NCBI GenBank assembly: GCA_900312665.1
Contig: ONZQ02000003.1
Location: 1,764,498 to 1,828,497, forward strand
From: Cephalotrichum gorgonifer
Lineage: Eukaryota > Ascomycota > Sordariomycetes > Microascales > Microascaceae
DNA length: 64,000 bases
Direction of reading: 5' to 3'
This document shows positions 22,397 to 33,624 of this stretch, in pieces; position 1 is the first letter of the stretch; each line of letters opens with the position of its first letter. The notes beneath the pieces were generated by a model. It was not told the DNA's origin, ran no database searches, and saw only the letters and a program-made list of their open reading frames with translations. The translations under genes and the position numbers were made by a program.

Positions 22397-23239
22397 TTAC
22401 TCCCCGTCACCCAAGTCGGCCAGCGTCCTAAAGGCAGGCCTCTGCGCCGGCTTCTTCGGCGCATTCCTATTATCGCCCGCGGCCCCCCGCGTGGTAGCGG
22501 CCGTGGAGCCTCGCGACCGGTTATTTACGTTGAACTTTGACGACTCGCCGGCTTTGTAGGGATCAAACTGCAAGGCGCGCAAAAAGAAGAGACACCGCGT
22601 TAGCCGTTGAATGATACCAGTAGTTCCTTTCCGGTGATCAAGGTGTATACACGTGCCGTTAAGAGCGTGACGAAGTAGAGCCCCACGAAGGTGATCAACG
22701 AGTTGAATATGGACCCGAAGTCCAACGACGACCCGGCGGCGGAACCGCCGGCGCCGCCGAGCGTGCGGCCGGGCGTCTTGAAGTATTCGCCGGGGGTCCC
22801 CTCGTCCTTTAGCTTCGCGGCCTGGCCGACGAGCGCGGAGAGCTCGGTGGGGTTTGCGCCGCGGAGCGTCTTGATGGCCTTGCCGCAGTGGAAGAGCATG
22901 AAGGTGGGCATGGCGGTCACTCCGTGGGTCTTGGAGATGCTGGAGAGGGAGTCGACGTCGACCTTGACGAAGGCGACCTTGTTGGGGATGGAATTTTCCC
23001 TGGCGAGGCGTTCGAAGGTCGGGGCTATCATCTTGCAGGGGCCGCACCAGTCGGCGTAGACTGTAGGGCGTTAGTGAGGCCAACGGGGGGTGCTGGGGGT
23101 TCTGGGGGGAGTCGAGGGGACCGGGGGGTCGGAGGGGTCTTTCGAGGGCGTGAGTCTCACAATCTACAACAACGGCATTGTGGGATCTGATGATGGAGTC
23201 CCACTGGCCGACTGACTTGATGCTAATAGGGCCGGACAT
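22397..23239 (-). CDS. Thioredoxin with C-terminal membrane segment and tail (3 exons)
   Basis: Thioredoxin-fold protein. Exons on the minus strand are 23239-23161, 23060-22618 and 22567-22397, giving 230 residues. The first join restores AVVVDFYADWCGPCKMIAPT, with the redox pair C32-G-P-C35. KVDVDS and the cis-proline AMPTF (P78) follow. Beyond the normal length of about 105 residues there is a Gly/Ser linker, then a hydrophobic helix at about 147-167 (SLITFVGLYFVTLLTARVYT), then a basic tail ending PAQRPAFRTLADLGDGE. The second intron is only 50 bp (gtatca..ttgcag, branch GGCTAAC) and its removal brings in that tail. The extended C-terminus suggests a membrane-attached thioredoxin, but the membrane and topology cannot be read. 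It shares a short divergent promoter with the SPOUT methyltransferase gene. Confidence 0.9.
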   Translation of the reverse strand: MSGPISIKSVGQWDSIIRSHNAVVVDCETHALERPLRPPGPLDSPQNPQHPPLASLTPYSLRRLVRPLQDDSPDLRTPRQGKFHPQQGRLRQGRRRLPLQHLQDPRSDRHAHLHALPLRQGHQDAPRRKPHRALRARRPGREAKGRGDPRRILQDARPHARRRRRFRRRVVVGLRVHIQLVDHLRGALLRHALNGTCIHLDHRKGTTGIIQRLTRCLFFLRALQFDPYKAGESSKFNVNNRSRGSTAATTRGAAGDNRNAPKKPAQRPAFRTLADLGDGE

Positions 23240-23636
23240 CTTGCGGAGTATGTGAACGTCGGGGGGGGGTGTGAGCGTCGTGATGTTGCGGCGATTGGGG
23301 TTGGGGTTGCGATGGAAGCGATGATTGCGATTGCGACTGAGTGACGGATAACTAGGTCGTTTCGGCCAGGATCAGGCCAGCTAGCCAACGAGGAGAGCTG
23401 AGGTGGATCTGGAGGTGGATGGAAGGGGAAGGCGGTGTATCCCCGCCCACATACTTCTGCCACCCCGCTAAAAAGTCACCGCCCGGATTTTTTTCTTAAT
23501 GTCCACATACCACATATCCACCGGTCACCGTAGCGTCCGTTGCTCGAAACGAAAGTTGTGATTTCAACCTACAAGGAAACCCAGATCAAAGAAACCGAGA
23601 ATTGAGCGAGAGTAAAATTAAGAAGAAAGAAAAACA
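23240..23636. promoter_or_regulatory. Bidirectional promoter (thioredoxin / SPOUT methyltransferase)
   Basis: The start codons of two divergent genes are 397 bp apart, so both promoters must lie here or overlap. No specific binding site was recognised. Confidence 0.5.
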
Positions 23637-24945
23637 ATGTCGCACCTCGCTAAGGTATACATCTACATACAGCTATTTTGCTGGACCAGACCATTTTGAG
23701 CAAGGTCGACCTAAACTAACAGCCGACGGCAGAAACGCAAGCTGGAACAGGACGAAGACGCTGCCACGACGACATGGAAGCCTTCGACGTACTTCCAACC
23801 CATTGAGGGTGGTAGGAAGTGGACCCTGTCTGTGGCCATCGCGGCGAGCGTCCTCAAAGAGTAAGTATGGCCCATACGTGGATGATCCTCTGTCATACGA
23901 ACCCTTGTCCACCACCTGCGACCAAAAAGCTAACACTCTCCCGCCCAGCACACTCTCCGCCGACCAGCAGATATCCATCCCCGGCCGCATAGGCCGCGCC
24001 TTGGCCATCTTCAACGTCGACGAGGTCATAGTCTACGACGACAGCCCCGTCGAGGAGCGGTCACAGAGGGTAGACCCCGCGAGCTACACCGCCGACACGG
24101 ACCCGTGCCACTTCCTCACCCACATCCTCTCCTACCTCGAGACGCCCCCCTTCATGCGCAAGGCCCTGTTCCCCCTGCACCAGAACCTCAGACTAGCGGG
24201 CAAGCTCCCCAGCCTAGACATGCCGCACCACCCACACCCGAGGGAGTGGATCCCCTATCGCGAGGGCGTTACCATCTCACGGCCAAAGGGCAAGACAGGG
24301 TAAACAACAAACTCCTGCTTCCTTCTTCACCCTCTCCTCTCTCCTCTCTCCCATATCTCCTCTCCCCTCCACCCCCCCCCTTTCGTCACAGAAAGAACAA
24401 GGCTAACGACTCCCCGACCCCCAAACAGAACCCTCGTCGACCTGGGCCTCGGGAAGCAAGTAACAATCACCGACCAGATCCCCCCCAACACCCGCCTGAC
24501 CCTCCACTTCGCCGACGAGACCACCACGACCCCCACCCCCGTCAACCCCGCCGCCCCGCGCACCGAGGGTGGGTACTACTGGGGCTTCACCATCCGCCGC
24601 GCCGCCTCCCTCTCCTCCGTCTTCACCGAGTCCCCCCACGAGGGCGGCTACGACGTCAGCATCGGCACCTCGGAGCGTGGCCAGCCCGTCTCGCGCGCCT
24701 TCCCGCCGAACCGCATCCCCGACTTCAAGCACCTCCTCGTCGTCTTCGGCGGGCCCAGGGGCATAGAGAACGCCGCGGGGAACTGCCCGGAGCTGGGCCC
24801 CATGCTGGAGCAGGGCACGAGGACGAGGGAGCTGTTCGACCACTGGATCAACGTCATGCCGGGCCAGGGGAGCAGGACTATCCGGACCGACGAGGCCGTC
24901 TTCATCGGGCTGACGGCGCTGGGGTGTCTGTTCGAGATGGAGTAG
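23637..24945 (+). CDS. SPOUT-domain RNA methyltransferase (C9orf114/SPOUT1 family, 4 exons)
   Basis: Member of the eukaryote/archaeal SPOUT family (pfam RNA methyltransferase, DUF171), proposed SAM-dependent RNA methyltransferases. Exons 23637-23654, 23733-23860, 23949-24299 and 24429-24945 give 337 residues. The first exon is only 18 nt (MSHLAK). Joins restore LSVAIAASVLKDTLSADQQI and RPKGKTGTLVDLGLGK. Family motifs: LSVAIAASVL at the first strand, GRIGRALAIFNVDEVIVYDD, HFLTHILSYLETPPFMRKAL, YREGVT, then an OB-like insert, and the C-terminal trefoil-knot region LLVVFGGPRGIE ... IRTDEAVFIGLTAL. Introns have typical branch points. Its RNA target is not evident. It converges with the GH55 gene. 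Confidence 0.92.
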
Positions 24946-25287
24946 ACTGGGGGGGTGGAATGGAGTATTAGCCGGTGGCGGTGGATGGGGAAAAAAGGGG
25001 GGATCGTCGAGATACAGATTCATGAGATACCCTGGATGCGACGAAAAAAGTCGCGGTATGTACGAGTGCATATAGTTTCGGGAAAACGAAAGCCAGCGAG
25101 GCAGTGGGATTTGTTCTACAGTCATTCCGCATTCTATGTTCTGCTGTACGCCTAAATCCTATGTTCTGCTGTACACCTAAACACGTACAACCCTCCTCCC
25201 ACGCTCACGCTCCGCTCATTGACATTTACTTCCTATATCCACACATATCCAAACAAACAAAAGAGAAAAAAGGGGGGAGAAACAAAA
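24946..25287. other. Convergent spacer
   Basis: 3' flanks of the SPOUT methyltransferase gene and the GH55 gene. A 13-nt phrase (CCTATGTTCTGCTGTAC near 25132-25175) occurs twice in tandem. Otherwise nothing was seen. Confidence 0.5.
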
Positions 25288-27957
25288 CTAGGCGCCGTGG
25301 TGATAGACCGCCACGGTATCAACAAAGCCCGCCGTATTGTCGCGCGCGAGTGCCACATCCTCCCCGTACCTCGTAATCATCCTCACCGTCCCTATCGTGT
25401 TCAGGTTATACGTCTCCAGCCCGCTCACCCTCCCGCCGCCGCCGCCGCCGCCGCCGTGCGAGCCGCCGTTGTCGTGCCCCCGCCTGCGGTGCCCACGGCC
25501 GGAGCCGTGACCCCCGGGCCCGCCACCCCCTGGCGCCCCCGCGTCGGCGATCTCGAAGATACGTTGCTGGCACTCGGTTCCCGACTTGGGCTGGCAGCAG
25601 TCCGTGCTATAGTCGTTGAAGAACGAGTACAGCCCGGCGCCGAAGATCACCACGTCGCGGGACCCCAGCACGCGGAGTCCCCAGGCCATCTCGCAGGGCA
25701 CGTCGCCGCCGACGCCCGCGCACTGCTCCGCGAAGTCCGGGTCCCGGATGGCCGGCGCGGGCGGGAAGGGCACGGAGGCGGGCGGGTTGGGCTGGTAGTA
25801 CGGCGTCTCGGTCTGGATCTGCCCCATGTAGATGTCGCGGGTGTTGAGCAGCTGGTACTGGTATAGCACGTGGTGCTCGGACCCGGACGCGCTGATGAAG
25901 ATCCGCCCGGTCTCAGACTCGATCAGGAGGCCGCGGCCCGCGAAGATGGTGATCTGCGTGTACACGGGATCCTCGAGGTCGTGATCGGCTACCCAGAGCC
26001 AGCAGTTCTCCGTGTACAGCCCGCCAGCGCTGCGCGTGACGTGCATGCTCATGTACGAGGCGATGCACTCCTTCCTGATCGGCTCCTTGCGTCCGCCCGC
26101 CGCGGTGGGGCACTGCTTGAGCTGCTGCTCCGTGCCCGCCACCCCGCCCACCCGGATGTGCACGTCCCACATTCCGGAGGGCTCACCCTTTGAGAGGAGG
26201 TTGTACTCGATGAGGACGGCGCCGGCGGCGGGGCCCCGGGTCGAGACAATCATGTCGGACCACTCGACGTGCCCCTGGTCGCCCGGCTTGCCGACGCGAA
26301 CGACGGCCCGAGGGGAGGACATAGAGGAGAAGGCGGAGCCTGTGCCCAGGATGACGGAGGCGAGGGCTTCGCCGATCACGCGGGCGCCGGGGGGGATGGT
26401 GACGGTGTCGGTCACAACGTAGAAGCCCGCGTCGATAAAGGCAATGAGGTCAGTGCCGGCGACGTGTGCGAACAGCGCGTTCAGCGCGGACGTGGCATCC
26501 TGAATGCCGTCGCCGGTGGCACCGAAGTCGCGGATCGACACGAATTTGGAGGCGGGGACGTTGGCGTAGCTCGGCTAGGGTAGGTGTATGAGTATAAGTG
26601 CTGACGCAGTGGGATATCGCCGGGATGAACGAACCTTGGACTTCTCGTAGTACTTATTACCGGCGAGCAGAGCCTTGGGTCGAGGGAAGTAGGTCCTATC
26701 GCTGCCCTGATATACCGTTGGCCCATTTGGGTTATACAAATGGCCCTACATCAGTCAGTACTACTCGGCCACGCAAGCCAGGAATAACCGGCCTAAATCC
26801 AGACGGGAAACTCACATCAGCGTATCCCTGGACGAGAGTCTCGCCGCTTGGGTTTCCAGGAAGGATGACGCCATTAACCCCCCTCAGCACAGCCCCGACC
26901 TTATCGAACCGGACATTCTCCAGAACAAGCGACCCAGAGGCCTTGGGGTCCGTCTGGCTGCCCTTCCTCACAGTCTTGATCGCATCCCTCACCCTCGTAA
27001 ACTCGCTATCAAGCACCGTGATTGATGCCGTGTTCGAGTCGACCATGTCGATCCCCACCTCGCAGTCCTCCACCACGAGCGACTTATACGTCCACCCCCA
27101 GTCCCACAGCTGGCTAATGGCCGTCTTGGAGCCGTAGAATCGCAGGTTCCTGGCGGTGAACTGCTGGTTCCCCAGTTTCGCCCCGACGTCGCCCCCGCGG
27201 AAGGTGAGGTCGCTCAGGAGGCCGCCGGACCCCTCCTCCGTGAGCATGCCGACGTGCTTCGTGCCGCTCCCGGTGGCGAGGCGGAACTCGACGTTGGAGA
27301 GCGTGGTGGCCTGTGACGAGGGCCAGTGCAGGCCGATGGCGCTGGCGGAGGCCGGCACGTCGGTGGTGTCGATGACGAAATTCTGGATCTGGCGGAAGAA
27401 GACGTTGACGGGTATCCAAGCGAGGCCCTTCTCACCGTAGGGGTTGGCGTCTATGACGGCGAGGCTGGTATTAGTGGCGAAGTTGGGAGAGGCCTTGATG
27501 ACGGGGAGGTTGATCGCATCGCCTATTAACTGGGTGTAGTAGTAGTCGATAATGGAGGAGGATACGAGATAGGTGCTGGTGTCCCAAAGTCAGTCAACAG
27601 CTCCTGCCCTCTCTCTCCCCAGTCACCCCGCCGGGACCACACGTAGGCGGGGTGGAGTGGAGTGTTGGAAAGTGCTCACCCTGACGGAAAGTACACCGTG
27701 GCGGGCGAGGTCGTCGACTGCTTGCACTGGTGCGGGGCGCAACGCCCCCCGGAGCTGATGGCGAGGTTGATGGCCTTGGTGTCGTCCGTCACGCCGTCAC
27801 CCTTGGCACCGAAATCCTTCACGTTGCGGAAGACCTGGTAGTTCGGATCGGAGTGGTACGGCGCGACTCCCTGGTGGGCAATGTCCTCCAGCCAGAATGC
27901 CGCAACACCGCGGGCGGCGACAGCGGCCGCCACGCAGAGAGCGGAGGAAAGACGCAT
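25288..27957 (-). CDS. Secreted GH55 exo-beta-1,3-glucanase (4 exons)
   Basis: Glycoside hydrolase family 55 (tandem beta-helix) enzyme acting on beta-1,3-glucan of fungal walls. Exons on the minus strand are 27957-27680, 27575-26816, 26745-26635 and 26574-25288, giving 811 residues. The start is the ATG giving MRLSSALCVAAAVAARGVAA, a signal peptide; the open frame beyond it has only GTG. The first beta-helix begins YQVFRNVKDFGAKGDGVTDD (about 40-60). The second begins FVSIRDFGATGDGIQDATSA (about 394-413). The 37-codon exon 3 supplies the linker with RPKALLAGNKYYEKSK, which joins to PSYANVPASKF; this block is conserved in the family. ENCWLWVADHDLED is a typical late motif. Near the C-terminus (about 729-764) there is a Gly/His/Arg-rich insert encoded partly by a CCG-type trinucleotide run. 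Confidence 0.93.
25432..25539 (-). repeat. Gly/His/Arg-rich coding repeat inside the GH55 gene
   Basis: On the plus strand a run of CCG units (about 25433-25455) and GC-rich flanks encode about 36 residues made almost only of Gly, His, Arg and Ser (for example GGSHGGGGGGGG). It interrupts otherwise conserved sequence between IFEIADAG and RVSGLETYNL. Confidence 0.8.
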
Positions 27958-30372
27958 CTCTTTGACTTTCCTTGAGCACACCGTCTAAGCCTGGGTTGAG
28001 ATGGCAAAGGGCGGGAACTCGCGGAGTGGAGTGAGAAAGTGAAAGAGAGGGAGAGAGAGAGGGAGAGAGCTCGGGCTGCGTCTTATTAGGAAACGATGAA
28101 GCGCAGTGTTCGAGTTTAATCTTCCCGACCCCTGCTAGCCGTTGGAGCTCAGACCCGGTGCGCACAGGCAGGATCGTCTCGGATTCAACGGGCTAGGATC
28201 CTCGATCGGATCGCCAGGCTTGAGTTTCTGATCGATCTGCGCTTCGTGAAATATTACCCCGTTCGAGAACGAGGGACTATTATACTTACAAGGGAATGTA
28301 AGGAGGGGAACCACATGTACGGATAATGAATGTGGAAATAACAGCTGATATCCCCGAGAGGGTGCTAGAGGAGGCAAAAGTTACCCTTCCCCCGGCATGG
28401 CCTGACCCGGAAAGGAGAACGAGAAAAAGTAAGGAGAGCGAGGAGAGTAGCCGAGTCTCGGATGCAAAGGACGAATAATCACCCTTCAGAAACATCCCGT
28501 GCCCTGTTCCATGTGAAGACCCGCAGGTTCCGAGTACCCCCCTCACCTTCTTTATTTCCTTCTTGTGTGAGTAAATTTGAGTCCTAATACTTGTATCGAG
28601 TACTCCATTCGAGTGTTCGTAAACCACCCAAGCTGGGGCTTCTCTCGGATTTTCTTACAGCCAGCCAGCGAGCCAGCCCCAGCGCCCGGCGATAGACAGC
28701 CCTGGATCGCCATCGTGGTTCATCCATAGAGCATGCAGGAACTATCCAGGGGACACCAGGGGGGCGCGGCTCTTTCCCCCCTGGTGGTGGTCAAAAGAGG
28801 CTTGCTGTCGGGATGCATTGTGTCGGGTGTGGGCCCACCGTTGCCGGATTGTGGGGACAGAGGAGCGGCAGGGGCCCCCGGCCGGGCTAAGTTTGAATGC
28901 GGCTTAGCGGGGCATCGGCGTTCCCAATATTGGGCCGAATCCGGCGTGGATCGGCAGCGTGGCATGGGTGGAAGGGCTGAGGAGAGATTGCGATCGGCCA
29001 GCTGGGCTTGCCATTGCACTGCAGACGCTCAGGTGGACGTTAAGGTGGATTGCGTTTCCTCCTCTCGACCAAGCTTCCGGTCGAGGTTACTCGGATCTCC
29101 AACTCGGAAGTCAGCCGGATGACGTGGGTGATGGATGGGTGATGGATGGGTGATAGATGGGTGACGGTTGAGAGGATCTCAGGCGATGGTATTCGGGCTT
29201 TCAATTGGATTCGGTAAATGGGGAAATGGGAGCTGTACTGAGTACTCCGGACCTGAGAGGTGCCATGTGACTAAGACCAAGGGCTGGAAGAGACTGACTG
29301 GTACTATATACTGCGTAACTGGGTGGTCCAATTATTACCCAATTTCCACGCCTGGGCGCTAGCCACAGGCAACATGCAAGGCCACCCACGAGAGAGGAGA
29401 AACAAGCACGATATCACGAGTATTACGCCCTTTCGCTCGCGTGCCCACGTGTTTTCAGGACGCTGCGGATGGAGAGTACAAATCAAACTTCTGAGACCCG
29501 ACCTGCCGGGTTGGGCTGTTTCCGTGCATGAGCCACCCTCTGGTCTTACTCTTCGGGTCAACATTGAACTCCATGCACGTACATTGACATGACATCTAGA
29601 GGAGATACTTTCCGAAAGTAATCCGATCGACCGTATCATACATTCTACGAGAAGGAGATACCACCGACACATGAACACATCCAATGTCCTTTCTGCAAAG
29701 CATGCTACTGCAAGAATATGCAAGCCGAATATAGCGTCAGGACCACCGTCCTCCTGCAGCATCTGGCCGCCGATCCACAGCTTTATCCCGGTCCAGGCGG
29801 AGCACGGATTGTCTTGCGATCCATCGTGCCCCTCGTAGCGACCGGAGTGGGATTATAACCAAAAGGAAAGAGCGCTGTTCCAGTCATATTTCCCCGGCCC
29901 TGCCAATCCCCGCTTCCCGAGACAAAAAGAGCCCGCGATCCTGCATAACCCCGCGATGGAGCCATGAGTTGAGTGATTGTTCAGTGGAGAGGCCAACTCT
30001 ACTACATAATTCCTTTCGTCACCGCCAACTTGAGGGCACGAAACCACCGAGACATGCTGCTGCGTCCCAATGGCCTGTTGAAAGGGCCCTTTTTCCGATT
30101 CTATTACCAAGACGTATGCATACATGTTAAACATCCGAAAGAAGAAAAAAACACACAGGTCTCCCCCCCGCCCCCAATGCTCGCCCTCTGGCTGGGGAGG
30201 AGGTGCACCTTCCTTGTTCCCGGTGGAGCAAAAATGTCCAGGAACAAGCCCAACGCCAAACCCAGAAGGAGGTGAGATCAGGAAAAGTAATAATAAAAAA
30301 AGGAAGCCGAATCGAAGCCCCCTAGACCCCTAGCCCTAGGGCCGGCCGTTCTTCTCCCCTCGATTCACCCTT
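27958..30372. other. Large spacer, no gene recognised
   Basis: About 2.4 kb. It contains the GH55 promoter on the left, a short tandem repeat (GATGGATGGGT-like, about 29125-29165) and A-rich sequence near 30280-30300. The frames at 28733-29122 and 29304-29762 show no domain. Confidence 0.5.
29125..29165 (+). repeat. Tandem repeat of GGGTGATGGAT-like units
   Basis: Three to four imperfect 11-12-nt units follow each other (GGGTGATGGAT, GGGTGATGGAT, GGGTGATAGAT, GGGTGACGG). Confidence 0.8.
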
Positions 30373-31747
30373 TCACTTCTCCTTCACCTCATCCATCTTC
30401 CCGTCCATCGCCATCGCGTCGTTCAGCTTCCCCGCATCGACGGCCTTCAGCCCGGCCCTCTTCTTAAGCACGTTCTCAATAAAGACCTCGCCGGCCTTGT
30501 ACGACGACCGTACGAGGGGACCGCTCGCGCAGTACATGAAGCCCATCTCCATCGCGCGTTCCTTCCACATGTCGAACTCAGTGGGCGGCACGTACCGCTC
30601 CACCTTGAGGTGGCGCTTCGTGGGGCGCATGTACTGTCCGAAGGTGACGATATCGACATCGACCTTTCGTAGCTCTGCCGGTGACGAACCCCGTTAGTAA
30701 ATCGTATTCTTCAGGGAAAATGCAGCAAGGGTTGTGTGTCATGAGAATATTACAGAGAGAAGGGAAAGGGAAATAGGGGAAAGGGGGTGACATACCCCTC
30801 ATCGCGTGCATGATCTCCTCCTCCGTCTCCCCCATGCCTAGCATCATGCTCGTCTTCGTAATGATCCCGTCCTTGCCCATGACCTTCTTCGCCTGCTCCA
30901 GGACGTCCAGGCTCTGCCTGAACGTCGCCCTCCGGTCCCTCACGTACGGCGTCAGGGCCTCCACCGTCTCGATGTTATGCGCGTACACGTCCAGCCCGCT
31001 CTCGGCCACGACCTTGACCATGTCCATGTTCCCCCTGAAGTCGCCCGTCAGCGCCTCCACCAGCAGCTGCGGCCTCTTGGCCTTGATCCTCCGGATGGTC
31101 TCGGCGAAGTGGTGCGCCCCGCCGTCGACGAGGTCGTCCCTGTCCACCGTCGTCAGCACCACGTACCCCAGCCCCCACCTCTTCAGCGCCTCCGCTACGT
31201 GCTCCGGCTCGTGCGGGTCCAGCGGGTCCGGGTTCCGGTTCGTCTTGACGCTGCAGAACCGGCACCCGCGCGTGCATGTGTCTCCCATCAGCATGATCGT
31301 CGCCGTCGCCGCAGACTTGTCCGAACCGCCCCAGCACTCGGATATGTTGGGGCACCGCGCCTCCTCGCACACCGTGTGGAGCCCGAGCCCGCGCAGGTCC
31401 TTCTTGATCTTCTTGTAGTTGGAGTCCCCCGCGGGGATGGGCGTCTTGAGCCACTCGGGGAGCCGCGTGATGGTCTTCTTGCGGCCCGCTGGGCCGACCT
31501 CGGCTGTTCGGAGCGCATATGCCTCCGCGGCGCCGAGGGGCGACGAGGCGCCGCCCCCGACGAAGTCGGAGAAGGACGCGAGATTAGTGTCTTTGAAGTA
31601 GGTTGGCCGGCGCCGGGTGGGTTCTGCTTGGGACGGGGTCTCGCGAGGATCGGGGGGGAGGGTCGCGAGGGTGCGGACGGCAGAGGGCGCGGTTGCGAGG
31701 GCGCGGCGGAGGGGCGGCTGGAGCCGCTGGAGAGTAGACGACGACAT
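30373..31747 (-). CDS. LIP5: Mitochondrial lipoyl synthase (2 exons)
   Basis: Radical-SAM enzyme that inserts two sulphur atoms into octanoyl groups on the E2/H-protein lipoyl domains. Exons on the minus strand are 31747-30796 and 30674-30373, giving 417 residues. Residues 1-50 (MSSSTLQRLQPPLRRALATA...) are a mitochondrial presequence. The auxiliary cluster motif C-X4-C-X5-C is VCEEARCPNISEC (C127, C132, C138). The radical-SAM triad is CTRGCRFC (C158, C162, C165). The 121-bp intron joins in phase 1 to give HAMRELRKVDVDIVTFGQY. The C-terminal Ser ligand of the auxiliary cluster is in RSSYKAGE. An open frame continues upstream to 32083 but without the expected presequence, so the ATG at 31747 is used. 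Confidence 0.95.
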
Positions 31748-33273
31748 ACCCGGGGAGGGAGGAAGAGGTTGACGGGTTTGTCGGGTTTGGCGGGTTATCA
31801 AGGTAGGTAGGTGTGAGGTTATAGTGTAGGTAGGGCTATCGTCGTGGGTCTCGTCGTCGTCATACCCAGGCTCGTTCCGTCGTCGATGCCAATGATTATC
31901 CACGGGGGTTATGGATGCGTTGGGGGTAGGTCCGGTGCGTTGAGTGAGTGTATGTATGTATGTTGGATTAAAAATGCAGTGATTCGTCCAGTGGCAAATT
32001 TTCGGGTTCCGGGCTCCGAGTTCCGAAGATCGTCCCCACTGAGCCGGATACTCCCGGCCTAAGCACACCTTGACAAGCACCACCGACCAGGACTACTCAG
32101 TACTCATACTCGTGCTTACACTCCAATTACCTATTAGAGTAGACCCCAGAATACCAGTATCCAGGTTTAAATGCGGAGATCAAACTCACATCAAATGGTG
32201 CTGAGGAGTGGTGAGGAGTGGTGCACCACCATCCTGTCTAGCATGCTAGCTAGGGTGGACGAGAATAACTAGGCATCATAATAATTCGGCCCACATCATA
32301 TAAAGATCAAACATATCTTATTGACTTTCTCTACTCGGCCAGAACCAGATCCATAGACTCCGATATCCCTCGCTTCGCAGCTAAAATATTCGCGCCAAAT
32401 GAATACACACCAAATAGATGACAAGATAAAAAAGATCCTTCAAGTAGGAGACAAACCTGGGCGAAGCCCCCGCAAGGGAGCGATGCATCAAGTCCTCTCC
32501 CATCTCCTCCTGCTCCCACCAACGCTCCAGAGAATCAATTCACACATCAACCACGCTCGTAAGACATGTCGTACACCGTATAAGGGGAAGCAAGAATGGC
32601 TTTTCATGGCGAGAAAGTAGTATGAGAAAAAAATAAAGGGGGGTATCTGAAGAGTAAAATGCCGGTATCCATCCATCGTCAAAAAAAGATGGCCTGGCAA
32701 GCCAGGATTGCAGCGACAAGCCACTGCAAAATGACGCACACCCCCGTGTTGTTGTCCAGCCAGAGAACAGCAGCATCGATAAGAGAACATGTCTCCAGCG
32801 AGTCGTTGCTGACTCGAAAGACGATTATCTCGTATTGGTTCCAGTTAAGGCTGCTACTCTTGCAACAGTATCGCAGGCGGGGTGGTCTCGTCAGGAAACA
32901 GCATGGAAGTAAAAAGGGGTATTTGATTCGAATCGAAGGTTAAAGTCTGAATGAGGCTAAGGCGGGTTCTCTTTCAAATGTTGGACGCTGTAAAACGTTT
33001 CGCCTTGCGGTTCGTTCAGAGGTGATATATGAGCGAACATATGAATGGTGAAAAGAAGGTAAAATAGAGAGTGAGATGGATTGGGCGTTGCCATCGATGC
33101 AGCCTCGGAACATTGGCTTCGAAAGACCTGGAGGTAGGAAACAGGGCCAAAGCGCGCTCTGTTGTCGTGGAATCCTTCATGCCTCTCCCTCCGGGGCGGA
33201 GCACGAGACGCATCTCCGACGAGGACCCTTTCCAGATACACCATCTCGACATGGCGAGTCACGCGATGCCACC
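31748..33273. other. Spacer between two minus-strand genes
   Basis: Promoter/leader of lipoyl synthase (left) and 3' flank of the GPI-type protein (right). It contains TACTCG-type hexamers near 32095-32115 and a doubled GAGGAGTGGT near 32203-32223. No gene was seen. Confidence 0.5.
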
Positions 33274-33624
33274 TTACATCAGGTTGATGAGGATCATACC
33301 AGCGACACCAGCAAGAGCGACACGGGTAGCGTCCAGTGCTGCGGCACCGGCAGGCGTCTCCTCAGCCGGGATGGCATCGTCAGTGGCCGAGGGGGTAGGG
33401 GTGAGGTTTCCGGTCTCGCTCTCGGTCACGGTAGGCTCAGCGGTGGCGCTAGTGCCGTTGGAGAAGACGGACTCAGTGTACAGATTGGTGAGGGTGATGG
33501 TCTGAGTGAGAGTGGTGGTGGAGGTGCAGGTGGTGGTAGCTTCGGGCTCCTCCTGGTACTCGCCGTCGGCAGCCATGGCGAGGATAGGGAGGGCGAGAGC
33601 CGACAGGATGGTGGTGAACTTCAT
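33274..33624 (-). CDS. Small secreted Ser/Thr-rich GPI-type wall protein
   Basis: The single exon gives 116 residues. MKFTTILSALALPILAMA is a signal peptide with cleavage before ADGEYQ. The mature part is Thr/Glu-rich (TTTCTSTTTLTQTITLTNLY) with two N-glycosylation sites (NGT, NLT) and one Cys. The end (GAAALDATRVALAGVAGMILINLM) is a small-residue region followed by a hydrophobic tail without a charged end, as in GPI-anchor signals. This layout is known for short fungal cell-surface proteins. No enzymatic domain is present, and the exact family was not recognised. The leader upstream is rich in CAA and pyrimidines, as expected for a highly expressed fungal gene. Confidence 0.8.
   Translation of the reverse strand: MKFTTILSALALPILAMAADGEYQEEPEATTTCTSTTTLTQTITLTNLYTESVFSNGTSATAEPTVTESETGNLTPTPSATDDAIPAEETPAGAAALDATRVALAGVAGMILINLM

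Noticed and set aside
27958..27981. Longer start of the GH55 protein at 27981
   Set aside because: The codon is GTG; the ATG at 27957 begins directly with a signal peptide.
31748..32083. Open frame extending lipoyl synthase upstream
   Set aside because: It lacks targeting-peptide character and conservation; the ATG at 31747 starts a normal mitochondrial presequence.
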